This document shows, one piece after another, positions 47,235 to 57,318 of a DNA stretch of 64,000 nucleotides (position 1 is its first letter; each line of letters opens with the position of its first letter). The notes below the pieces were generated by a model. It did no database searches. It was given only the letters and a program-made list of their open reading frames with translations, and had not been told where the DNA came from. The DNA is from Polychytrium aggregatum. Taxonomy: Eukaryota; Chytridiomycota; Chytridiomycetes; Polychytriales. The stretch spans positions 124,001-188,000 of the forward strand of contig NW_026516229.1 of NCBI RefSeq assembly GCF_025602895.1. Reading direction: 5' to 3'. Position numbers and translations under genes: made by a program.

Positions 47235-49457
47235 ATGAACAGCCCGGTCGTCTGCTCTGCCGCGCTCCTCCTGGTCATTGCCAGGCTGGCTGCTGCCATC
47301 TCTTACACCATCACCAACCCTCTGCCCTGCATTCGCCCCGGCGATCTCATCAAGGTTTCTTGGACTGGCTCCTCCTCGGTCAATTCCCTGGATTGGATCG
47401 GCATCTACGCCGATGGCCGCTGCACCAACGCCGTTGGTGGTTCTTGCCCCAGCGGCTCTAATGCTTGGCAGCGAGTTGTCTTGACCTCGCCCAACACCGC
47501 CAAGAACGGCATCGTCACGGTCGCTGCCCCGGCTGCCGGTACTTACCGCGCGTACTATCTGCTGAACGATCAGTACCAGATCGGTGCCTTCTCTGCCGCC
47601 TTCAAGGTCGATCCCTCGTGCCCTGCGTCATACACCCTCGGTAGCGTCCCTGCGTGCATCGCTCCCCAGACTGCCATCAGCGTTCCCTGGTCCACTCAAG
47701 CCCCCGCTGGCTCTATGGACTGGATTGGTCTCTACAAGTCCGGCCGCTGCTCCACCACCTGCCCCTCGGGCTCGGACGCCTGGGCCCGTATCAGCACGGC
47801 CAGCCCCAACAATGCCACCCAGGGTGTCCTCAACATTGTCGTTCCTGCCGAAACCAACCCTCCCTCGTCCTACATGGCCTACTACCTGATCAACGATCTA
47901 TACACCATCGGCGCCGTTTCGGAGTCGTTTACTGTCTCCTCGTCCTGCACCCCCATCACTCCTGTGACCCTCACCACTACCGTCAGCTCTGTTGTTGCCG
48001 GCGGTTTCCTTACAATCTCCTGGAGTGGCGCCAATGTGAACGACGCTGATGATCGTATCATGTTCACCTCCAGCGGCGTTCCTTCTAGCACCAACTTCCT
48101 TGATGATGCTTGGCAGTACACCTATGGCGACCAGACTGCCACCGGCGCCCACCCTCCCGCCAGCGGCTCTGTCTCCATTAAGGCCCCCGCCACCCCTGGT
48201 GTCTACACTGCCTACTACTGTATCAACAACGGATTCCGGTGCATTGGTTCCGTCAACGTCACTGTCACTGCCCCCAACGTCCAGTGCCGTGCCAGCGGCC
48301 AGACTGCCTCGTCCATCAAGAATCTTATCGTTGTCATCTCCGAGAACCACTCCTTCGACAGCTACTACGGCCACTACTGCCAGGCTCCCGCCGGCAGCAA
48401 TCCTTCCTGCAACACCGGCCGAAGCTGCTGCGCTGCTGCCTCTACTGTCTCTGGCGTCTCTGCCACCGTCCTGAACGATGCCTCGAACTTGGCCTTCGAC
48501 CCCTGCCACTCCTATGCCTGCGAGATCTGCGAGATCAACAACGGTGCCATGGACAAGTACATCGGCTCGGGCGGCTGCCCCGGCTCTAGCAACAGCAACT
48601 ACGCCATCGCTGACGGCTCCTCCACTGGTGCCAGCCAGTACTGGCAGTGGGCCTCTGAGTATGCTATCGCAGACCGTTTCTTCCAGTCTGCCCCCGGTGC
48701 CTCTTCCCAGAGCGACATGTACTTTGCTCGTGGCGCCTGGGTCTTCCAGGACAACACCTACGTCCCCGATATTGCTTGGTGCAGCTCCAGCATCCGCATG
48801 TACAACGATCCTACCGTCGCCGATCTCCTGGTTGGATGCAACGTTGGCTTCCGTTTCTATGCCGAGGGCTACAATGCCCCTCGTGTTGCTGGACAGTGCT
48901 GGCCCCAGTACTTTGACCCCAGTGATGTCCCGTTCCTGTACTACAACAGCCTGGCCCACTCCAGCCAGTCCTCGAGCTACTTCCAAGACTTTACCAACTT
49001 TGCCTCTGATGTTGCCAGCGGTAGCCTGCCGGCCGTCACCTTCGTCAAGCCCCTCGGCACTCGCTGCGAGCACCCCGGCACGTCCAGCATCACCGCCGGC
49101 GAGAACTTTAGCCAGGGCATCATCGACACCATCATGAACTCGTCCATCTACTCCGAGAATACTCTCATCATCCTTGTTCCGGATGAGTCTGGCGGTTTCC
49201 GCGACAGTGTCGCCCCTCCTCCCCGTAGCGTCGTCGACAACAAGCCCTACGGACCCCGTACTCCCTTCGTCGTCATCGGTGCCGCTGCCAACAAAAACTT
49301 CATTTCCCACGTCCCTATGGAGCCCGCCAGTATCATCCGCTTCATCGAGTCCAACTGGCTCGGCGGCTCTCCCGGCCAGCTCCAGACCCGCGATGCCGTT
49401 GTCAACAACATTGGCAGCCTGCTCAACATTACTGTCACTGGATATAACTTCCCTTAA
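47235..49457 (+). CDS. Secreted phosphoesterase (phospholipase C / acid phosphatase family) with three N-terminal repeats
   Basis: A 740-residue protein from a single exon, unusual here. Signal peptide MNSPVVCSAALLLVIARLAAA. Three beta-type repeats of about 110 residues follow, each starting near a Pro-Cys and carrying a W-x-G or DWIG motif: SWTGSSSVNSLDWIGIYADG, PWSTQAPAGSMDWIGLYKSG, SWSGANVNDADDRIMF. The catalytic region from about residue 360 is of the phosphoesterase family PF04185: NLIVVISENHSFDSYYGHYC (ENHSFD is the metal/nucleophile motif) and WEYAIADRFF-like WASEYAIADRFF. It continues with IILVPDESGGFRDSVAPPP (Asp/Glu and Gly motif) and PRTPFVVIGAAAN. Likely releases phosphate or diacylglycerol from phosphoesters outside the cell; the substrate is unknown. 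The DWIG repeats resemble SKICH-type folds and may bind membranes or carbohydrate. Confidence 0.88.
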   Translation: MNSPVVCSAALLLVIARLAAAISYTITNPLPCIRPGDLIKVSWTGSSSVNSLDWIGIYADGRCTNAVGGSCPSGSNAWQRVVLTSPNTAKNGIVTVAAPAAGTYRAYYLLNDQYQIGAFSAAFKVDPSCPASYTLGSVPACIAPQTAISVPWSTQAPAGSMDWIGLYKSGRCSTTCPSGSDAWARISTASPNNATQGVLNIVVPAETNPPSSYMAYYLINDLYTIGAVSESFTVSSSCTPITPVTLTTTVSSVVAGGFLTISWSGANVNDADDRIMFTSSGVPSSTNFLDDAWQYTYGDQTATGAHPPASGSVSIKAPATPGVYTAYYCINNGFRCIGSVNVTVTAPNVQCRASGQTASSIKNLIVVISENHSFDSYYGHYCQAPAGSNPSCNTGRSCCAAASTVSGVSATVLNDASNLAFDPCHSYACEICEINNGAMDKYIGSGGCPGSSNSNYAIADGSSTGASQYWQWASEYAIADRFFQSAPGASSQSDMYFARGAWVFQDNTYVPDIAWCSSSIRMYNDPTVADLLVGCNVGFRFYAEGYNAPRVAGQCWPQYFDPSDVPFLYYNSLAHSSQSSSYFQDFTNFASDVASGSLPAVTFVKPLGTRCEHPGTSSITAGENFSQGIIDTIMNSSIYSENTLIILVPDESGGFRDSVAPPPRSVVDNKPYGPRTPFVVIGAAANKNFISHVPMEPASIIRFIESNWLGGSPGQLQTRDAVVNNIGSLLNITVTGYNFP

Positions 49458-49859
49458 ATCCGATCTCGGACACTCTGCGGGGAGATTACTCTGTTGCCCG
49501 CTCGCAACGTTCGCGAGAATGAAACGAGGCCACGCCCGGTTGGGGCCAGTGGCTGAATTTTCTGGATCCTGAATACACGAGCTTCATTCATCGCATCCCA
49601 TGTCCGACACCTATATGCGCGATATGCTCTGAAACCAATGAAATGGCACTGGAGGAGTTGCAGCGGTGCTATGATAGATACTCCTTTCGAACTTCTGCGA
49701 CAATGCTTCTGAGGTTGTCCTGTGGAAAGCATTTGGTTTGTGTGAATATCGTGGTGGTCTATGCATTTGCTGTGGTTGTGGTGATCATAGCTATCATGGC
49801 TATTACAGCGATAGTATATGTGCACCGCTTTGAACGGGCTACGCGTTGCAGCTACCTTG
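49458..49859. other. Region between the phosphoesterase and the TTLL2-like gene
   Basis: About 400 bases. No independent gene is supported. The last exon of the minus-strand TTLL2-like gene may extend into it. Confidence 0.4.
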
Positions 49860-52713
49860 GTGGGTTGGAGACTCTGCGGCTTCCCCAGTCTGAATGGGTA
49901 GATCTTGGTGAATTGGCCAACTCGGTCCGGGAAGCATGGGCCCGCGAACCTTTCTGGTATCTTGGGCGTCGCTGTTGATGTCCAGAGGCGAGTTAGAAAC
50001 AATGACTTTCATGCTAGTCCTCCGTCGCATGATGATGCCTCGGATGTGATTTGACTCAACCAGAGTCCCGCATGCGCTTACAGGTTCGCCTCGATATGGG
50101 GGACCTTGGTGGCTTTGGTGGCTTTTGATCCAGATTCTGGAGCAAGTGGGTGGGTAGACAAGTGTCAGTTAGAGGTGTGTCGATCTCTCAGCAGTCGTCG
50201 CTCAAACATCTGTGTGTGATGCTCACCAACACCTCCAGCATGGCGGCTTCTCCATCGCTTTCTTTGATTCCAATAGCAGTCACTACATCATCGAGAAGTG
50301 GCTATCAAGGCAAATGAGTGTGGGTGATGAGCACTGGATCACAACGGACTCGCTCCACGCAATTCGGAGCACTACTCACAATCTTTACATCGAGGTCGGT
50401 CTGGGTATCCGCCGCGAGTGCTGGGCTCAAGTTGACCTCTGATTCAAGTCGAGAAATTAGGATCCCGGGGCAAAAGTGTCGCACTGCACCAAAGCTCCCA
50501 CGCGCGAACTGGGTGTCTGCACGATTTGCGCCATTTACCCAGCAACCATGGTTTCATCGCTTGGTCGAGTAGAATATCTGAAACGTCAGCACAACCAAGA
50601 TTTCAGAATGCATGATACTACCCAATGGAGATTGTGGCTGTGCGACCAGCTCGCTCCTTACCAAACCCATAGAGCTCAAAGCAGCCATTGGACACGGGCT
50701 TGATATTTGGTGCCAGCGGGAGCAGTGTCAAGATGATGAGGCCTTTCATTCTTTCGAACAGGAGCCGTTAGCATCAGGGATTAGATGATGGGGGAATGAA
50801 TTACGTTTGATTGCCGGTTCAGTCGCCAATCACCATCTCAGCCCATATCCAGCCACAAGTGCCGCGTTGGTTGAATATTTACTGCAGGCGTACCTGCTCC
50901 AAACTCGATCAAAGTCCCATCCGCGGTTCGAAAAGTAGATTCTGAGCTTTCCAAGGGTCCATTTGCAGCCCGGGCCAACATCGTCTTTGCACGTGTGGAG
51001 GGTTGGGCTGTACTTGTTGATGGATGTGTTGGTGAGGTGGGCGAATTTGTCCGAGAGACTGTTGATGTCGTAGGGCACCTGGGGAATTTGCGGTCGAGAG
51101 TTGCAAGAGCCGACGGTCAGCTTGAAACATCGCAAACTTCCACCAGGGATATGTGTGGCACAATGGAGGAGTGATCCATGGTCCCATGGAGCACCATCGC
51201 AAACTCTCGTGGCCATCGAATCACATTGATATCAGTCGTCGTCGGGATACTGCGCTGGATTGTCTCTCCAAGCGAAGTAGCTTTACCGTTGCAAAACGAG
51301 TGAGACCCTCCTCGTACAGGTAGATTGTGAGCGGGTTGTATGAGCGCACAAGGACATAGCTAAATCGTCGGCGGACATGCATCCAAAGGGACCAGCAGAG
51401 TCAGCACTTCGATTGCTTGGAATGAAAGCAGGCCACCACATATGACACTCGGTCAACTCGCACGAAGGATGCACCAGGAGGATAGGTGTCTGCACGAGGC
51501 GGTGTTCGGCTGTGTACCATCGAATATCGTATTTGTAGCCAGATATGACCTGTGGGTCAGAGATGTATCGCTGGACGACGGCACTGGACATATCGGAGGA
51601 GTGCGTCAGTTCATTGAAGCCATAGCTGTTCCGACTGCAGGGGGGCGGGATGCATCGATAGATCAACCCATCCGGCGGAACAGATCAAACGATGTGACGC
51701 TGGTCGAGCAACTTGGTGCTGTACGGCACTTACTGAAAGTCATACGTCAGCTCGGTAAGGTCTCTGAACACAAATATACCTCGTCCACGGCTCAGATCCG
51801 CCGGCTTGCAGATCCATGCGCCCTATGGTTTGGAGTACGGGCAGAGGAAAAGCATGTCCGAAAATTGAGAATGAAAGAGGAGGAAACACGCAAGGATGCT
51901 TCGACGATGGTGAAATCCGTCGGATTCGTCCTCCGATGATACCTTTTTACCCTTCTCATCTTCATCAGAGTACACGCGCACAAACTTGGTGTAGTCGTTC
52001 GGGAGCGTGAACGTCTGTGGAAAATAGTCATAGACGCTTCCATAGATTCCTTTCATCGTACGCAGCAGACGGAAGAGACTGTCCTGTATTTGGCACGTTG
52101 GAGCAACGCATCTGTCAGCTCCTGTTTCGACACATCGGCATCGCCCTGATGCAAGGCTAGCGGCATACTGCAGTGCACAACCTTCTTGGTGATAACGGCC
52201 GTGTTCGGAAAGTGATTGATGCGCTGGAAGGACGAGCAGCTTTCGTAGTCCGACAGGCGGAATCGGCAGCCTTCAGCGTCAACAGGGGTGAGCAGTAAGC
52301 ATCACGCACAGGTCTGCCTCCCGCGATCCAGTTCCCCGAAGCACTTTCGCGCAACTGAGAGTGCATAGAGCGGCGATGGCATGAACCAACCTTTCCACCA
52401 CAGGTTCCAGTACGGGCTTTCTCCAGGAACATATGGTTTCCATCCTGCGCGTGCCATGGAAGCGGCCGCCGTGAACAAATGCAATATTTCAGGGCGCCGG
52501 CACCAGCCCGAGCGACCATATGCGTCAGCCACCCAGTGCGCAAACGATGACTGCCGAGTGCATACCTCTTCGCTCGAGCACCTCACGGAGAAGCACCGGC
52601 CCGGACTCGGCCATGCGGTAGCAGAGCGGATATCTCGATGGATCCGACAAGGGGTCGCGGAGGTCTTCCATGCTCTTTGGCGGAGAGGCAACACGGCTGA
52701 TGCTGCAGTCCAC
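49860..52713 (-). CDS. TTLL2-like tubulin polyglutamylase
   Basis: Tubulin-tyrosine-ligase-like enzyme that adds glutamate chains to tubulin, typically on axonemes and basal bodies. Exons chain in phase: [19 protein letters not shown] joined to [116 protein letters not shown] with [56 protein letters not shown]; and [20 protein letters not shown]. The ATP-grasp signature [13 protein letters not shown], the HLTNTSINK motif and the metal-binding E-V-N-L-S-P motif are intact. Phrases match TTLL2 most closely. The C-terminal exon ([10 protein letters not shown], near 49870-49930) and the exact start are uncertain. Confidence 0.88.
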
Positions 52714-52987
52714 GATGCCAAACAGCGAAACCTCGAGGGAGGGGTGGTCAGTGGAAGGTGAAATATGCGGCGAGAGCCAGCTGACGAGCAGACTGTCGCT
52801 TATGATTGGATGGGTGCATCATGTGGTTCGTTGGTGATCGGCCATGCCAGGTCTGATGCGAATCGATGTATTTTCATCCAGAAGAAGATCCATAGAGGCA
52901 GTGTGGCCGTCACATTCTGTGGAAGTTGTATTTGTGCTGTGAGGAGATACAGATATGATGACACTCCACGACAGACTAGCTGTCTGG

Positions 52988-53860
52988 TCATCTATTGCCG
53001 AGTTCCTCCGTTCGAGAATGCTGTCCACCAGCCGTATCTGTGCTGCCTTCTTCATCGCTATCGTCGGTGCCGCTGTCATCTTCGTCCTCGCCTTCGTCTT
53101 CATCTTCGTCCTCATCTGGACTACTCTCGCCACCATCACTATCCTCTTCACTATCATATTCAGCGTTATTCTCGACATCGTCTTCAGCTTCGTCGTCGCT
53201 CCCATCCTCTCCTTCGGCAAAGAGCTCGTGGCGAGACTGGGCGGCGTGATTGTAGAGCTCTTGTAAGAGCGACGAGTACATATCGTCGGACTGGACCATG
53301 CCCGTCCCGTCCAATGCGGTTTCGTTGCAGCTTTGGTTTCGATCTAAATCACCCTCTTGCGGAACTTTCTGCCGCTTTTGCAAAGACTCTGGCGCCTCAG
53401 ACGGCTCGGAGCCAAGGACTTGGATTTTGGGCCTCTTGCGAGCCGTCCCCCGTTCGGCGGCCTCATTCGGGTTCAGAGTGATTTCGTCCCCGGTGCGCTC
53501 TCGAGCCTTGGGCTCGACATCGAATACGCCGAGCCCCAAATCCTGTACAATATCGTTCGGAATGGTGAGTGGACATGGTGCTGGCAGTGCAAATTTTCAC
53601 ACCCTCGATCGTAGATCCCGAGATTCCATTGCGATCGGTACGCAGAAGCCCTGGCCGTGGGACATCCATCTACTCCAGGACATGGCCCGACGAGTCGACG
53701 ACAGTACCATCTGAATGTATCGTGCTCCTTTGGCGGCGATTTGCTCGATATCGACGCTTTCGCCCTGTTGGATTCGGGCACTAAGCTCCACATTGGCTGC
53801 TTGAATCTGGGGCAGGAACTGTCCTACTCGCGAAAGCACTGATCGATGGCGCCGGGAGCC
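52988..53860 (-). CDS. NOPCHAP1-like acidic protein (DUF4598 family)
   Basis: Two clear exons. The upstream one gives VLSRVGQFLPQIQAANVELS and ends RYIQM at about 53713. It splices in phase to DLGLGVFDVEPKARER, where DLGLGVF is the family hallmark. The rest is charged: Lys/Arg clusters (TARKRPKIQV) followed by a long Asp/Glu-rich tail. The pattern LxRVxxFLPQxxxAN...xYIxMxLGLGVF is that of NOPCHAP1 (C12orf45), a chaperone linking box C/D snoRNP assembly (NOP58) with the R2TP complex. That role is inferred from the short conserved block. The first coding exon was not found with confidence, so the 5' end is open. Confidence 0.65.
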
Positions 53861-54422
53861 ATACAGCTGCTGGTGAGTTGCCAGCGGACGAGTGCTGTCC
53901 TCGATGCAGGTTCCTGCCCGCAATACATACGATCTGAAGGCCCTGTGCTTCTGAATGTCTTGGGCGGCTCTTGGGGCGGCTCGTTCAACAGGAGGGATGC
54001 TGAGCAACAATCGGAGGGTGAGCAGAGCGCATTGACCAGATGGACATGGCTCTGGACCCGGCCCGCCTGAGTCGTTGTGATATCCACTTGCCTGGTGGCT
54101 TTTCTCGGATTCCGAGCAGAGACTGATCGGCAGTGGGCCGGGCTGGTGGTTGCTGGTCGCTCATGAGTTGGCTGCGGTGTTCTTGGTCTGCAGCGATCTG
54201 GACAGAGCGGATTGCTTGGCCCTGGCGCGAAATCGCTCCCCCATGGCCAAAACGAAATCGCTCCCCAGCCGACTCCTTCTGTCCCCGATCTGTTCATCTG
54301 GCGACTCTGCGGCACTGGTTCTGCAGCATCGCCTCTGGTGCCTGCTCTCTTCGCTCCTTCGTCTGTACATCACCCACTGCAAGCGCTCGGATTCTCTGTG
54401 GATCTGCCGACAAGCTCACGCC

Positions 54423-55040
54423 ATGGTCAAGGTCGTTCAGGGCACAATCATCGAGTGGTATGAGCTGCTTCTTCAGACACAGACATCCACCACCCCGATT
54501 GCCGATCATGCTCTCAACCGCCCGATCCCGTGTTTGGCATACCCCCGTCCCTGTATCTCCCTCGCCCTGCCCTCGCCCTCATCGCCATTCCGAAAGCGAC
54601 GCCGCCGTCAAGCAGATCATCCTGAAGCTGGACGAGGTCGACAACATGCACTTTGTTCTCGAGGAGCTCGACGAAACCCATTTGTTTGTCGATAGCTCGT
54701 GTATCGAGGTGAGGTCTCAGGCCGAGGAGCGTGGTGCCGATCATCTGCACGATCTATCGGATATTGGAGGCCGAGCCAGAAATACAGTGCCCAGAAGCAC
54801 GGGCATCCCGAGCGAAACGGCAGGATTCCAGGGCTCTGACAGCTATCGCGCTCTCTGCTTGATTCGTTTGAAGGTTATCCAAAAGTACCTCAACGACATG
54901 CTCGAGGCAAGCATCGGTGATGCATTTGGTCAAGGGATAGGCAAAGCGTAGCAACAGAATCTCTGCTGACACTGATCTTGCGGATGTTTGCTTTTATCCA
55001 AATGTCACAGGAGTATACCTACAAAGCACAGGATGCCTAG
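54423..55040 (+). CDS. TFB5: TFIIH subunit Tfb5 (GTF2H5/TTDA)
   Basis: Small subunit of the transcription/DNA-repair factor TFIIH that stabilises p52/Tfb2 and stimulates XPB ATPase. Four short exons: MVKVVQGTIIE with a split Cys codon (TG|GTATGAGC ... AAAG|C); CDAAVKQIILKLDEVDNMHF, then VLEELDETHLFVDSSCIE; VIQKYLNDMLE; EYTYKAQDA and a TAG at 55038. The pattern IIECDxAxKQxxLxLDE...DETHLF matches the family along its length, and the total of about 70 residues is right for Tfb5. The last intron appears to use a GC donor (GAG|GCAAGC) and a CAG acceptor. The frame was easy to miss because no single exon exceeds 40 codons. Confidence 0.92.
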
Positions 55041-55267
55041 GGACCTTGACCCGAGCCTCTGCTTCAGAAATGCACGCTGGTGTTCCGCAACAATGTATCG
55101 TTGGAATCTCGAGCAGATGGAGCGATGTGCCCGCCCGACAGATGACCCAGTCAGCAACAGGCACACCGACAGGGTGGCAGGCTCAATCCGCTGTGCCAGA
55201 AGTCAGGCTGTCCGTCGACTGCTTGGTGTGAAAACGAAAGGGCGGCCATCGGCTTGGGCCTTTGCCG

Positions 55268-56677
55268 CTACAGCTTCAGATAGCGGAAGATGGCTATCTG
55301 GACCAAGCTGAAGACGCCAGAGGTGGCCCAGTACAACACGACAGCCTGGATAAAAGAATCGCATCAGCGTTTGCTGCTTCAAGGATATCAAGGAGGGGGG
55401 GGAGAGCAAGCACGAGAGGGCCGATGGATTTACGGGACTCTGGAGCAGCAGTCGAGCCAAGTCTGCGCCATGCGACATTCTTACCATGGGCACATTTGCT
55501 GCAATTGGTATCGAAACGATCGCCAGTCCTCGGAAGATCGCCCTCATCACCTTCGCGCGGCCAGAGAGCGGGAGCTTGGAAGTATTCAACTGGAGAGTCC
55601 TGGTGCATCAGCCAGCTGCACGCCAAGATGGATCGAAGGTCGGCGACGCCGTCACAATCATCCCTGAACTCGATATGATGCAGATGCGCCAGGGACCCAT
55701 ACCTGGATGGTCGTAAGGTGGCAGAGGCCAATGAAGACAGGAAAGATCATGGTCGGATCGGCGGCGCTGAGGTCGACAAACCAGCCGAGCCCGCCCTCGA
55801 CTATGCCCGGAGCTGGCTGTGGAGGGGTGTCCATCCACGGCAGTGGGAAGGCCGTGAGCTTCCGAAGAGCAAACGACATGGACACAAAGAGTGGGAGCTG
55901 TACCCACGGCACCAAGAAGGTCTTGAGTGGGTGGCAGTTGTGTATCCGGTAGAGTTCCGTGAGCTTGGCTTGGTACTGGCAGAAGTGACGGAGCCGTGAG
56001 CGACGATTGCATGGCGGTCAAGGGCCGAATATTCGCCAGCGATATGTAGCAGGAGGAGGGCAAAGTCCTTGGCGACATAGATGGGTCCGTAGAGGGCATG
56101 TTGCTGTGTCTGGCAATCGGCCGATTCCCTGATCCAACCAAGGAGCCCCAGCTGGCTTGCCAACAGGAAGAATCTGCGATCGAGTCAACATCTCCAAGGG
56201 AGTGGTGAGGCCCACCTGTTTCTGAAGCGATCGTGCGCCCTGCTCGGCCGTCCTCCAGGCCTGGTTCCGCTTCACGTCCCGAGTGGCCTGGTGCTTGAGC
56301 GTCTCCTCCCATGCCTTGATGATCGGGGCGATGCCCATGAGCCGGCCCAGTCGCTTGCGCTGGACCAGGGCAAGCGGCAGCGTCGTGACGGATCGAAGCA
56401 CCACCGTCGAGATGACGATCGTCGCATACCAGGGCAGCCCTGTGAGCGACTGGAGCGAGATCAGAGCATCGGCCAGAGCGTCGACGGGGTTCGTAACAGA
56501 GAGGGACGCCAGTCGTTCCGAGAGCGACTCTGACAAATGGCGGCGCTGTGGACGGTTCCATGATCCAAGGGCAAGAACCGGCATCGAGCGACGGGCAGAA
56601 GGACCCGGCTGGTACTGGCCGATGGGGTGCAGCCAGCCGTGTATTCGTGCAGCGGGAAGGACTCGTTGGAGCTGCAT
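55268..56677 (-). CDS. COX18: COX18-like mitochondrial inner-membrane insertase (Oxa1/YidC family)
   Basis: Inserts the C-terminal tail of cytochrome oxidase subunit 2 into the inner membrane. Start ATG at 56677 (MQLQRVLPAARIHGWLHPIG), an Arg-rich presequence. Then come PVDALADALISLQSLTGLPW, ATIVISTVVLRSVTTLPLAL, QRKRLGRLMGIAPIIKAWEE, KLTELYRIHNCHPLKTFLVP, WVQLPLFVSMSFALRKLTAF, and GGLGWFVDLSAADPTMIFPV. The last exon is AVVLYWATSGVFSLVQIAIF followed by RYLKL and a stop at 55268. The order of transmembrane segments and the VxLYWxTSxxFSLVQ motif fit the Cox18 branch. A 16-18-bp tandem repeat in the 5' flanking DNA (about 56705-56765) is excluded from the CDS by this start choice. Confidence 0.85.
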
Positions 56678-57318
56678 GGATTGCTTGGACGGCAGGGAAG
56701 CCACGGAGCGATGATGCAGGACGGAGCGATAATGCAGGACGGAGCGGTGATGCAGGACGAGGCCGAGATCCAAAGTGCAGATCGCGTCAGGAAAGGAGTG
56801 GATCTTTCGGCTGCTGTTCCCTTGCCATTGACCGCAGCGACGAGCACAGCACAGTGCACCACCTGGCCGTCGGACTATCAGTCCAGGTGGATGCTCTGCA
56901 ACGCCGACAGCCCACAACCAAGCACCCCTCCGCTCGTGGCAGCGAGCACGCTCGGCCATTCAGGCCCTTGGATCATCTCGCTCGATTGTTGGCAGGAAAG
57001 CAGACATCTCTTTTCGTTTGGGTGGCCAGTGTATTTTCATTCGGCCGCATTCATGGGCAATATACGGGCCAATATCGCAGCGATCATCGAATGAAACAGA
57101 GGGCCCTGTTGAGGTCAGCGGCCATAACAAAATCCACATACAGTGGGCGAGGACAGCTTACAGTATGTACAACCAAAAACCAAGAGAACGGTATGGGGGA
57201 GAGGGGCAAGCGAAGCGGGAGACGAGGAAGGAGGAACGAGGAACCACACTACTTCCCACGGAATCGGGCAGATGATCCAGCCCTGGGGCGGACGGGGTTG
57301 ATCGGATCGGGTCGTCGC
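56678..57318. other. Intergenic region between COX18 and PFL genes
   Basis: About 640 bases. Contains three tandem copies of a unit around GATGCAGGACGGAGCG at about 56705-56765 and the presumed COX18 promoter and PFL 3' end. No gene seen. Confidence 0.5.

Noticed and set aside
49643-49978. 111-codon plus-strand frame with a hydrophobic Val/Ile stretch, possible small membrane protein
   Set aside because: It overlaps the likely C-terminal exon of the TTLL2-like gene on the other strand, and the hydrophobic run comes from a simple ATC/GTG-rich patch.
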